Positions 1-7,986 are shown, numbered from the stretch's first letter. The stretch: DNA of 11,672 nucleotides from Emergomyces orientalis (GCA_002110485.1 MOWL01000037.1:1-11672); one strand, 5' to 3'. Program-made: numbers and translations. Notes: a model not told the origin generated them from the letters alone.

Positions 1-2601
1 TCTTTGCCCACCACATTCAACATCGCAAAGATCAATCGGACTCAGCATATCTAGTTTAAAGTCTGCACTTTGCCACGAAGATCATCTAACTTTCGATCTC
101 CATGGTCGCCGGGAGAATAACCAAGAAAAGACACCTGATTCTTCTCATCCTTCGGATCAAAAACGTGAACAAGAACACCGCCTTTGTTATCTGTAGTTCT
201 TGCCAAACGCGTCGCGTTTTCATATGGTCGGCCGAGAATGCAATCATGAGAACCGCGTTCCATGATGAAGAATGTCTGAGGCACCATAACAGATCCAAGG
301 CGAACAGGAACATCCTTGCAGATTCCAATGACACCACTCTGCTGACCCCCAGCTCCAAGAATAGGTTTGACAGCATCCCTTTGAATGATGAGACCGAGAT
401 CTAACGCAGTTCTTTCAACAAGACAGTTAATTTCCGCACCTCCATCAAATATCGCCTCAGTTTCCCCCTTTCCAATTTCCGACAGTGAACTTGATGTGTC
501 CAACCGAAACGAGATTCCAACGAGGATTATACTCAGCAACAGAAGTGCCAGGTTGAACCAGGGCAACGGTGGCTGCATCATCCCGAATCATATGCTGTTG
601 AACTTCGATGGGAAGATTTTGAAAGAACATGTGCTGGAGTTGGGTGGAGCATGCCATGAGATCTTTAATCTGAATTCCGCCGATTTCTTGGCGCATGATC
701 TTCTCAAATATTCGCCGCGTCGCGATCGCCATATTGTCTTTATTCTTCATTTCTGCAGAAAGCTTTGGCCCTTTGAGTTTCCGAGGCCTGCAGAGAACAG
801 TTTTCTTCTGAATCTGCGGAGCATCTGCCATTTCTGAATCTGGGACAATTCCACCGTCTCCGAGCTTTGGACTTCCGCCCTGAAGCTGTTCATCATGGAG
901 AGGTTGAGAATTATCATCCTCATCATCTTCCTGTGAAGCAGAGATCACATCTTGAGCAAAAGAAACTGATTTCCCATCTGAATACCTGCCATTGCGCCGA
1001 GAATGTGTTGTTGGCAGTCTCTTCTCCTTCTCAATTCGTCCGGAAAGCGTTGCTTGATTTTTATTCATAGAAGAGGCCTTATCCTTCTCAGTAGAAGTGG
1101 AAGCAGCCATTACACTAACAATCTCCTCCATCTCACTATCGGTCATATCACCTTCCTCAGGGCCTATCAAATCCAATATCACATATGCTTACGGCATTCA
1201 CCGATGGCATCGGGGATCCGTCAGGAAATACCCGGATACTACCATCATTCCGAAGTTTATCCGCGGTTGGGACAGTCGGCGGTGCAGCCATTTGCTTCAA
1301 AAGTCGTTCAATTGTAACAATATGGGGCTCAAGTCGGTTGACAGCAATCTTCGGGCCTTTTCTCATCACATTACCCTCATAGTATTCTCCAATCATATTC
1401 CGATGAATCTTGCCCTGATCGATGAGCCGGCCGATTGCTAAGCAATTTGGAAGCATATGGTTTGAATCTCCGCAACCCCAGCATGACATCGGCGGTCGAT
1501 CGTATTGAACAAAGCTTCCAGATCGAGATCGAGACGGGCCTCCAGGTCCACGTTGAGTTCCATAGTAAGACACATTTGGCAAATCCAATGCAGGATCACG
1601 TCCTCGAGTAAGAAGAACCTTTGGAGCAGTCACATTTTGCTGCATGTTTCCCTGGTTTTGAATGCCAGCGATCGCCAGAGATAACGCGTCCATTCGGTTG
1701 ACAAGGTTCTCAAGAATGTTATCACTCGGATTCTGTGTTTTCGCATCCGGAGCAGGCATCGCCGAAGCGGTCGGCACAGGCACATTCAATGTGGGCGGAT
1801 TAAACACGGGCTGAGCAGACGGCTGCATCGATGGAATAGAGTTGGGGAAAACATCAGGTGCCAGAACTCGTGCAATCTCTTCCTTTGTCTTCTGCATTTG
1901 AGACACAGCATCGCAGATCTTCGGCAGTTCCCATCCAGATTGACTAACCTTATCAAATCCAGCAGTGCGGAAAGCTTTTTCACGAATACCTTCTGAAAGT
2001 CCTTGAAGAAACCAGATACAAGCAAGAGATTGTTGCAATTCATTCTTGCAAATGAGAGGCATCGCAACTGCGCGGAATTGACGGCAGTAGACGAGGATCT
2101 CCTGGCTGGTAGAATGGGTTTTGTTGCACAATGCATGGAGGTAAGATTGATTATACATCTGTTGGTGAGCATCTTCGCGCCAGAAATCGGCAAGCAACTG
2201 CTTTTTAACCATTTCCCATGTCTTATGATCCAAGACAAGCTGATCGATATGGCCCTGCAGTTCCATGGTACAATAGTTCCGTAATACCGCCAGAGCATCG
2301 ATTCCTGCAACGAAATGCAAGGTGCACATTGCCTCATATTGATCAACAAAAGCAGTAATGTTTCTCCCATCAAAGAATGGGGCTCCAGGTGCTCCAGGAA
2401 TCGGCATCGGCATGACAAGACGTTGATATGGCAGTCCACTATTGGGAGTCGGCTGACCGGACGAGGTAGTAGTGGGTGTAGTCATCTTTTCTTTGCTAGC
2501 TTCTGTCTTCTCTTTGCTAACTTCTATTTTCGGGGGCGCTGCAGAGACCTTTCCTGACTGAGTTTGACGATGGGCAATAGAATCCGACCGAGAATGCTTG
2601 G
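1..2601. repeat. Direct repeat of about 2.6 kb, left copy (gag-protease)
   Basis: This stretch recurs in the same orientation at 9078-11672. The offset is 9077 at the left end and 9071 at the right end. Differences seen by eye are all 1-2 base indels, for example near L155, L166, L177, L206, L325, L477, L582, L600, L1164, L1265 and L2393; no substitution was found. Both copies end only because the window ends, so the true repeat may be longer on either side. Confidence 0.95.
51..1163 (-). CDS. Protease part of Gag-Pro, left copy, frame-broken
   Basis: Continuation of Gag after the break near 1164. The first part (about 1163-478) is an acidic Ser/Asp/Glu-rich linker followed by a helical segment. 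The second part (about 477-51) is a retropepsin-like aspartic protease, with the catalytic-type motif FDGGAEINC (Asp at 446-444) and a later ILGRPYE motif near 237-220 that fits the conserved GRP region. It would cleave the polyprotein inside the particle. The frame shifts near 477, where the right copy also differs, and compensating indels near 582 and 600 alter a few residues. The stop at 53-51 and a second in-frame stop at 44-42 are shared with the right copy. The usual D-T/S-G triad reads D-G-G here. Confidence 0.75.
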
Positions 2602-3016
2602 AAGACATATATTGAGAAAGAAAGGAACGCACAAAAGACTTCTGTTCACATAAGAGAAAGAGTTCAACAATACTATCAATATCAATATCCTTTTTATATT
2701 CAAATCTCAAATCCTCAAGAAAGAGAAGGAATTTCAACATCCACTTTAGATCTTTTTGCTGAAGGTCTTTTTTCTTATCACTTTTCTCAACATTTCTCTC
2801 TTCTTTCATTTGTTGAATAGGGGTATGGGTATTCAAATTGAGCTTATCAGTGGGGCGTTCGCTCGCATCCTTCATTATCCACTGTCGATATCGGCCATAT
2901 CGGCCAATCAGAGGCTTCCACAAATGAACACTATTGAAAAGAATGCTCAACAAAAGCAGAAAAGACAAAATGTTGAGAGAAATCATATCAGTCGTAGCTA
3001 CCGCCTGCCCATCCAT
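1157..3016 (-). CDS. gag: Gag polyprotein, left copy (capsid and CCHC nucleocapsid)
   Basis: Structural protein that would assemble the virus-like particle and package element RNA in the cytoplasm. The frame is open from 3043 (TTG, inside the PBS) to 1157; the first ATG is at 3016, giving about 619 residues. Numbering from 3043: a hydrophobic stretch at 20-42; a Lys/Glu-rich region at 66-190; a retrotransposon Gag capsid-like domain at about 215-365 with an APFFDGRNITAF motif at 221-232; a Pro-rich stretch at 395-440; and a zinc knuckle C-X2-C-X4-H-X4-C at 521-534 (1483-1442). It ends early at 1157 because two bases are missing near 1164 relative to the right copy; there the frame runs on into protease. 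Gag and Pro are therefore probably one ORF of roughly 990 codons. The start is uncertain: a later ATG at residue 57 would remove the hydrophobic segment. Confidence 0.85.
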   Translation of the reverse strand: MDGQAVATTDMISLNILSFLLLLSILFNSVHLWKPLIGRYGRYRQWIMKDASERPTDKLNLNTHTPIQQMKEERNVEKSDKKKDLQQKDLKWMLKFLLFLEDLRFEYKKDIDIDSIVELFLLCEQKSFVRSFLSQYMSSKHSRSDSIAHRQTQSGKVSAAPPKIEVSKEKTEASKEKMTTPTTTSSGQPTPNSGLPYQRLVMPMPIPGAPGAPFFDGRNITAFVDQYEAMCTLHFVAGIDALAVLRNYCTMELQGHIDQLVLDHKTWEMVKKQLLADFWREDAHQQMYNQSYLHALCNKTHSTSQEILVYCRQFRAVAMPLICKNELQQSLACIWFLQGLSEGIREKAFRTAGFDKVSQSGWELPKICDAVSQMQKTKEEIARVLAPDVFPNSIPSMQPSAQPVFNPPTLNVPVPTASAMPAPDAKTQNPSDNILENLVNRMDALSLAIAGIQNQGNMQQNVTAPKVLLTRGRDPALDLPNVSYYGTQRGPGGPSRSRSGSFVQYDRPPMSCWGCGDSNHMLPNCLAIGRLIDQGKIHRNMIGEYYEGNVMRKGPKIAVNRLEPHIVTIERLLKQMAAPPTVPTADKLRNDGSIRVFPDGSPMPSVNAVSICDIGFDRP

Positions 3017-3026
3017 TTTGAATTGC

Positions 3027-3042
3027 CTTCCCAGGGACGCCA
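3027..3042 (-). other. Primer-binding site (minus-strand DNA priming)
   Basis: The minus strand reads TGGCGTCCCTGGGAAG one base after the LTR end. A PBS pairs with a tRNA 3' end and so begins with TGG, the complement of CCA. Position and first bases fit; I could not identify the tRNA. Confidence 0.6.
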
Positions 3043-3043
3043 A

Positions 3044-3393
3044 TGAAGTGGAATAAGGGGTTGTGCGCTTTTGGCGGCACGTGGGCAGGAGCAGCGGGAT
3101 CGTAAGGAGGTTGGTAAGTTCGCCGTGTATACAATATTCTATTCAACGAGCTATCCAAATAGCAATACAAAAGAACACGTAGGAGATTCAAATATAGAAG
3201 AAGAACAAGCAATCAATCACATATCAAATCACACAATCAAAAAGGAGCAATCTCACTGCTCTGCGTACAATCAATCTTCGCCGAATCCACACGTGTGTCA
3301 AAAGATAATGGGAATATGAGGCAGCCATGCCAAACAAATATATGAGGCGGTCTCGGCGAAAAGTAATACCACGCCGAGATTCCCCACCACACA
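3044..3393 (-). repeat. Long terminal repeat, about 350 bp, single copy in window
   Basis: On the minus strand the segment begins TGTGTGGTGG and ends CCACTTCA, so it has TG...CA ends. It is bordered directly by a purine tract on the upstream side (3404-3394) and, after one T, by a TGG-initial primer-binding site on the downstream side. It contains a TATA-like CATATATTTG near 3337-3346, an 8-base inverted repeat (3351-3379) and E-box-like CACGTG sites (3078-3083 and within 3289-3298). The start could be shifted by two bases because TGTG is repeated. No second copy is present for comparison, so the boundaries rest on the PPT, PBS and TG/CA logic alone. A longer LTR reaching a second G7 tract near 5534 is a less likely alternative. 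Confidence 0.7.
3351..3379. repeat. Inverted repeat in the LTR (8-base arms, 13-base loop)
   Basis: The arms TCTCGGCG (3351-3358) and CGCCGAGA (3372-3379) are perfectly complementary. It lies about 15 bases inside the U3 end of the LTR. It could be a regulator-binding palindrome or an RNA hairpin in the 3' end of the transcript; the sequence alone does not decide. Confidence 0.6.
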
Positions 3394-3404
3394 TCTCCCC
3401 CCCT
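3394..3404 (-). other. Polypurine tract (plus-strand priming)
   Basis: The minus strand reads AGGGGGGGAGA immediately before the TGTGTGG start of the LTR, the standard place for the RNase H-resistant primer of plus-strand synthesis. A second seven-G run lies at 5528-5534, near the end of the integrase reading frame. Confidence 0.65.
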
Positions 3405-3408
3405 ATAG

Positions 3409-3425
3409 CTTGCCGACCCGGCAAG
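3409..3425. repeat. Inverted repeat next to the polypurine tract (7-base arms)
   Basis: CTTGCCG (3409-3415) and CGGCAAG (3419-3425) pair perfectly around a 3-base loop, four bases upstream of the PPT on the minus strand. It could form a short hairpin in the element RNA next to the priming site. Function is not known. Confidence 0.55.
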
Positions 3426-3654
3426 TAAGAATGCGATCCGAATGAATGAAAACAAGGAATTGCAGGAAAGAATCAATCAAGAATCAAGAAAATGAAAGAC
3501 AATCAATAAAAGAATATAGAAAAGAGAAAGAAAAAGTGAACAGCAGAGAAAAGAAAGACAAGCAAGAACAAGAGAAAACAGGGAAACAAGTAAGCAGAAT
3601 GTGATCAACACAGCGACAGTGGCAAGATGCGGCAAATTGGCAACAGCGCGATCG
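3426..3654 (-). other. Pyrimidine-rich stretch between module B and the polypurine tract
   Basis: The minus strand is strongly C/T-rich (plus strand GA-rich, densest at 3477-3600). Fungal promoters often carry such tracts near transcription starts. A 105-codon open frame here (3794-3477) is rich in Leu, Phe and Ser because of the composition and shows no domain; I do not call it a gene. No RNA gene or other repeat is seen. Confidence 0.5.
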
Positions 3655-3705
3655 TGATTGGTCAATCTTTTGACGGCCCGGGGCCGGGAAAACATGATTG
3701 GCTGA
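3655..3705 (-). promoter_or_regulatory. CCAAT/GC-palindrome/CCAAT module B (after ORF3, before LTR)
   Basis: This copy has TCAGCCAATCA, the hyphenated palindrome CGGCCCCGGGCCG and ACCAATCA, beginning 10 bases after the ORF3 stop. A third CCAAT lies at 3640-3636. It is followed by about 200 bases rich in C and T on the minus strand, then the PPT and LTR. It could be a promoter driving transcription toward the LTR and gag of the next unit. The same peptide APGRQKI-x-QS can be read from both modules, so conserved coding is the alternative. Confidence 0.4.
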
Positions 3706-3714
3706 TGGCTGCGG

Positions 3715-5054
3715 CTATTCGGCGGGCGCATTCTCGCGGCCATGCACCGGAATCTGCATAGCCTCGCCCTCGGCGACAGCGCGATCTCCCTCAATTGAGG
3801 CGAGGGGGATGTTCCTCTTCAGACAATAGAAACAGCTACGTTCTCCAAATAATTCCTCCTCTGTAGCCATCATGATTTCGAAACACCGGATCCCTTCGGT
3901 GACCGCTCTCTTGCGCCACTCCTCAATGTATTCTTGCGGCGAACTGCCCTTGCCGTTGAAGAGAATATCTTCTTTGCATCTCTAAGCTGCGCTTTCACAT
4001 CCACAGGGACATAGGGAGAACACCGGCATCCTCTGTTCACTGTTGTATGCTGCTTGTCAGTTGCCTCTACCAAAGCAGGGCTATCTTGATCAACCCCCAT
4101 ATTCTCAAATTCCGCAACTTGGTCAGGGCTGAGAAGTTCAGCAAGATGGGTGTCTGACAAGGCTGCAGACAGGCTGCTGACGTCCGAAAGCAAGGATTGG
4201 CTGGAGACGCGGCGAGAAGTACGCACAGGAGGACTATGTATAGAACCTTGAGGAGATCCAAGCGAGGGTGCACTGGGGCGTATCACGTTCAACACACGGG
4301 GAGAAGGTAGAGGAGACTGGCCAGTCATATGTTGATCGGGAGGGGATAGGACACGTTCTTGAGGCTGGGGTGAAGCAACTGTCATAGAATCTTCAGTGAG
4401 AATTCCGCCAGGACCAAAGATAAGACCTGCAGCTTGAAGATTTCCTTGTGTGATCTCTTGGCCAATAAAATTGGAATCGGCCGCTGCTTCGATATCTGCC
4501 AACATGATCGTCTTATATCGCTTAACTCCTCGTCGAGGTGGCTGAGTGATGCGAGCCCACATTGCTTGATTGATCCGGCCGATTGCAGAAGCATATTCGT
4601 GATGTAGGGCCAGGGTTTGACAGGCGCGTTGCATCCGCTCTGAAGTCATGATATGCCAGAACGAATCCACGCGAACTTTTCCCCACATCCTGGTGCATGT
4701 AGTATATGCTATGGCGCAGCGATCGCGCCGTTCAGCTACCTGAGCAGCAACTCGTTGAAGCTCCGCCGTCTGGTTATCAAATGCTTGCTGGGCCACCACC
4801 TGGCGCCAGGATCCATCATTTCTCATCCACTCATAGAATGCGGCAACCTCATCTTGAGCCGCCTCATGGCGCCCCATGAGTAGATTACCGATCTCACATT
4901 GTGCTTGGTAGCGAACCTGCGGATTCTGACCCAGAGAATTGACATAAGCTTGCAGCTCCATCGCCGTATGAAAAACATGGTTATCATATGTCACAAGAGC
5001 GAGCTGGCTCGCTGGTCTCGGTACCAGAGTGTGTTGGCTAGAGGGGTTCGACAT
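3715..5054 (-). CDS. ORF3: extra unidentified ORF downstream of integrase, with one frame break
   Basis: I do not recognise this protein. It starts at ATG 5054, 10 bases after a T-rich leader, and is open for 394 codons to 3870. The N-terminal 200 or so residues look helical and globular, with many Trp, Arg and Gln and no membrane segment. Residues 215-345 are Ser/Pro-rich and probably disordered. A CRC pair follows near 4030. Near 3975 the frame appears to slip: the next frame is open for about 85 codons (to TAG 3717-3715) with sensible residues such as YIEEWRKRAVTEGIRCFE and SCFYCLKRN, whereas the original frame turns into Arg/Ser-rich noise. The full protein would be about 445 residues. 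It is on the same strand as gag-pol and lies between integrase and the PPT. An envelope is unlikely (no signal peptide or membrane anchor). It may be an accessory or Gag-like protein, or a captured host gene. Confidence 0.7.
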
Positions 5055-5403
5055 CTTTGTAATGAAATAAGGAAATATAGGGAAAAATCAATGAATTAAA
5101 AATAGAAAAAGAGACTTGAATGCCAATTTGAAAAAGAAAAATGATTATCTGGGCAGAGCAGGTCAATAATATAATACTTCCTCAAGGTGAATTTTGGAAG
5201 ATAATGTGAAAAGCAGTCAACATGCAGCGAGGGTGACAGCAGTTCATAAAATTCACTGCCAGCTTCAATCTGACCCAGAATTGAATATCAAGAGAAAGTA
5301 AACAAAACAAAGAAAAGACAATATCAAGAGATTAAAATTAGAAGGAACTGATATGATGCATGAAAAACATGCAAGAAAGAAGCAGAATCATGAAAAATAG
5401 AGA
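5055..5403 (-). other. AT-rich leader upstream of ORF3
   Basis: There is no open frame of note on either strand. The minus strand is T-rich with short TTTTC runs up to the ORF3 ATG. It may hold the ORF3 promoter and leader, but no convincing TATA or CCAAT box was found. Direct repeats and RNA genes were not seen. Confidence 0.45.
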
Positions 5404-5990
5404 CTAAGAAAACAGCAACTTGAATGAAGAAAACAACAACAAGGAAATCATTATACAAGAAAAACAGCAGTCAGATAATGACTGCAAACCCTTACCATGA
5501 GGGATCCATGACTGCAAGTCATCCTGACCCCCCCTCAAAGAATTCTTCTTATCAGTATCTTGCATATCCACCTCTTCCTCTTCAATATCATTTGCTTCAT
5601 TGATATTATTCTCTGCAACCGGCATTTGATTGTCTCGGAGATAGAACCTTTTTAACCTATTACCTGCAGTAGTATTTCGAAACGGCGAACCATCCAGCTC
5701 TTCCAGATGAATAGGTCCCTTTCTCATGGTTTGCTTCTCGGATTCGATACGGGCCCAGCCATCGGAAGTTGAGCTTGGCAGAATAGGACGTTTCTAGCTT
5801 GGTATCATGCAAAAGCACAAATCACTTATCTGCAATGGTTCTCGACTAATTGCTTAGTTTCATCAAATAGATCTCGGTTCTTCTCTCTCGCACGGCGCAG
5901 GTGATGAGCGCCTCCTCCAGATCTTCATCTCTCTTTTCCAATTGTCGAATACGCATATATATCAAATCAGCACGGGATTGCACTGTCTGC
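5404..5990 (-). pseudogene. pol: Integrase C-terminal region with GPY/F-like motif, multiply frame-broken
   Basis: Coding continues past 5990 but hops between frames. Segments that can be followed are WQTVQSRADLIYMRIRQLEK (about 5988-5929), KNRDLFDETKQLVE (about 5884-5843), VLLHDTKLETS followed by FRWLGPYRI (about 5822-5737), and HLEELDGSPFR (about 5709-5677) leading to AGNRLKRFYLRD. This order is that of the C-terminal DNA-binding part of Ty3/gypsy integrases, in which a GPY/F module follows the DDE core. There are at least five frame changes in under 300 bases, denser than elsewhere. The last frame is open to 5404, but the part beyond about 5535 is T-rich and unlikely to be real protein; a G7 tract lies at 5534-5528. 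Damage or read errors are both possible. Confidence 0.75.
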
Positions 5991-7986
5991 CAGGAAGTGT
6001 TTGCCAAGTTGGAACGTCAACTCTATTGGAAGGATAGCATCGTAGCCATATTGCAGGCGGAACGGGGTTTCACCAGTAGATTGCCGAATGGTGACGCGAT
6101 CTGCCCATAGCGCAGAATGGAAATGATTAACCCAGCTTCTTCCATCTGCAGCTAGCTTTGAAAGCGCATCGGATATCGGGCGGTGACCGCGTTCGACCAT
6201 GCCATTAGCCTTCGCATTGTATGGTGAGATGGTTATTTGATTAACACGATATTTGGCGGTGAGAATCTTAGTCCATTTTTGATTCTCCGGCCCGCCATCA
6301 CACACTAATTCCCGAAAGCAGCCGTGTCGGCAAATGATATTCTCATAGATGAATTGCGCCACGTTCTCAGCTGTTCCACGAGCGAGAGGGCGGCCTTCCA
6401 CCCAGCCAGTGAGATCATTCCGAGCAATAACAGCACATCGCTTGCCTCGGTTCTTCGGAAACTTGACAACATCGATACACCACTTGTCCCATAGATAATT
6501 GCGGCTTGTTGGATATAGTGGTTCTTCCAAGCGAGCGCCATCCCTCAGCTGGCACACTGTGCAGCTTTTGCAATAATTCTTGACGGCTTTCCAGATACCT
6601 TCCCACCAATATCGCTGCGTGATCTTGTGGTTTGTGGCCTCGCGGCCCTTATGACCAGATTCATCATGCATCCGAGCAACGATATCCTTTTGCTCAGATG
6701 AGTTATCAACCACGCGTCTCAGAGGAATTCCCTTGCCTGATCGTCGGAATAGATGTTGACCTTGGACGATATATCGAAGTGCATGCTTGCGCCATTTAGA
6801 AAAGACGGAACGTGGTATATCATCCGGCCGCTTCATGGTGGTGAGAAACCTCGCAATTGATTCGCTGCGATCAGAATAATCAGGCGAAAGAACACGCACA
6901 CCCGATGACTCGGAAGCATCCACGCCGCTGACATCGAAATCAGGAACCGTCAAAGATGCAACACTAATATAGTTGAGTTCTGCATCTATGAAATCATCGA
7001 TATCTTGATCCTCAGGAACCTCACCCTCAGCAGGAGGTCGACGAGATAGCCCATCTGCAGCAGTATGCTTCCGACCAGGCACATGTCGAACTTCGAAATC
7101 AAACATCCGAATCCAGGCAAGCCAGCCAGTAACGAGAGCACCAGGCAGGTCAGTGGCAGATCGATTGAGCTGTGCCACTAGAGTCTTCGCGTCGGTTTCC
7201 AGAATAAAGTGAACGCCATACAGGTAATAACGGCATTTCTTTAGCATCTTGAGCACAGCGCGGCATTCTCGCTTTCCTGCATCATATTTTGCTTCGGCGG
7301 GGCTCCAGATTCCGCTCTCATATCGGCAAGGGTGTAGCTTTCCATTCAATTTATCCCGTTGGCTGAGCGTTCCACCCCATCCTTCAAGACAGGCATCCGT
7401 GGCCATCACGATATCACCGGCATCTTCAGAATAATCAATGCAGCAAAGTGCAGGGGCAGTTGTCAGGGCATTCTTCAAAATTGCCATTGCATTCACTTGT
7501 TCAAGACCCCAGGTAAAAGGAATGTTCTTCTTGAATAGAATATAGATAGGTATAGAAATGATAGCGAAATTCGGAATCCATATTCTATAGTAAACGCAAA
7601 CACCTAAGAAAGCTCGGGCACCCGTGACATCTGTCGGATCCGGCCACTCAACGATTTTGACGATTTTCGCAGCTTCGGGGCGCCTGCCGTCAGCATCCAC
7701 AACATATCCGACTAGAACCATACCGGAGCAGGCGAATTCTGACTTTCCAACCTGGATACACGTGTCCGCGAGTTCTATGCTGATGAGGGTGGCATCTAAG
7801 TTTTGCAGATGCTCCAGGACAAATTTCCGAATACCTGGCATCACTTCTTCATCATTGTAACGCGTCCGCGGGCCTTTCACACCAATATCATCCATAAAAT
7901 TGTCTGCTTGATGCGGTATGTTCGATCGAAGAATGCGTGCCATGATTCGGCAGAACTGCGCAATAGAATTCGTCGCGCCTTGTGGC
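5967..7986 (-). CDS. pol: RT C-terminal half, RNase H and integrase core
   Basis: This is the longest intact piece of Pol, 658 residues from the Met at 7943 with coding continuing upstream to the LPQG break. Numbering from that Met: RT catalytic NFMDDIG at 15-21 (Asp codons 7892-7887); RT thumb to about 165; RNase H with TDACLEGWGG (Asp183), KRECRA (Glu226), LETDAK (Asp251) and HTAADGLSR (Asp297); an acidic spacer at 303-365; integrase zinc finger with H426, H431, C461 and C464; and a DDE core with Asp491 (CIDVV), Asp549 (CDGGPEN) and Glu584 (MVERGH), 34 residues apart. All expected catalytic residues are present. RNase H removes the RNA strand and integrase joins the DNA to the host chromosome. 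The frame ends at 5967 after a break near 5990; the integrase C-terminus follows in other frames. Confidence 0.95.

Larger units (their letters stand above)
1..3393 (-). mobile_element. Left Ty3/gypsy-type unit (5' LTR, gag, protease), truncated by window edge
   Basis: Reading leftwards, this unit starts at the LTR (3393-3044), continues through the primer-binding site and gag, and leaves the window just past the protease stop at 51. Order and motifs (LTR, PBS, Gag with CCHC knuckle, aspartic protease) are those of an LTR retrotransposon; the Ty3/gypsy assignment comes from the RT-RNase H-integrase order in the right-hand unit. Its first 2601 bases repeat at the right end of the window. RT and integrase of this unit lie outside the window, if they exist at all: the unit may be the same molecule as the right-hand one. 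Confidence 0.85.

Noticed and set aside
102..404. Plus-strand open frames across the window, such as 102-404, 385-837, 8062-8577 and 8992-9339
   Set aside because: They lie opposite gag-pol or the junction region, show no recognisable domain, and many recur in both copies only because the sequence repeats.
3044..3393. A second LTR elsewhere in the window
   Set aside because: I looked for the TGTGTGGTGGGGAATC start and the CACTTCA end around 5500, 9000 and both edges and found neither in a matching context.
3477..3794. 105-codon minus-strand frame after ORF3
   Set aside because: Its first part overlaps the corrected ORF3 end in another frame, and its Leu/Phe/Ser-rich tail reflects a pyrimidine tract.
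3870..5054. ORF3 as an envelope gene
   Set aside because: There is no signal peptide, no hydrophobic anchor and no cleavage-like site; composition is soluble and partly disordered.
7887..7892. FMDD in place of YxDD in reverse transcriptase as an unusual feature
   Set aside because: Phe at the first position is common in Ty3/gypsy reverse transcriptases.
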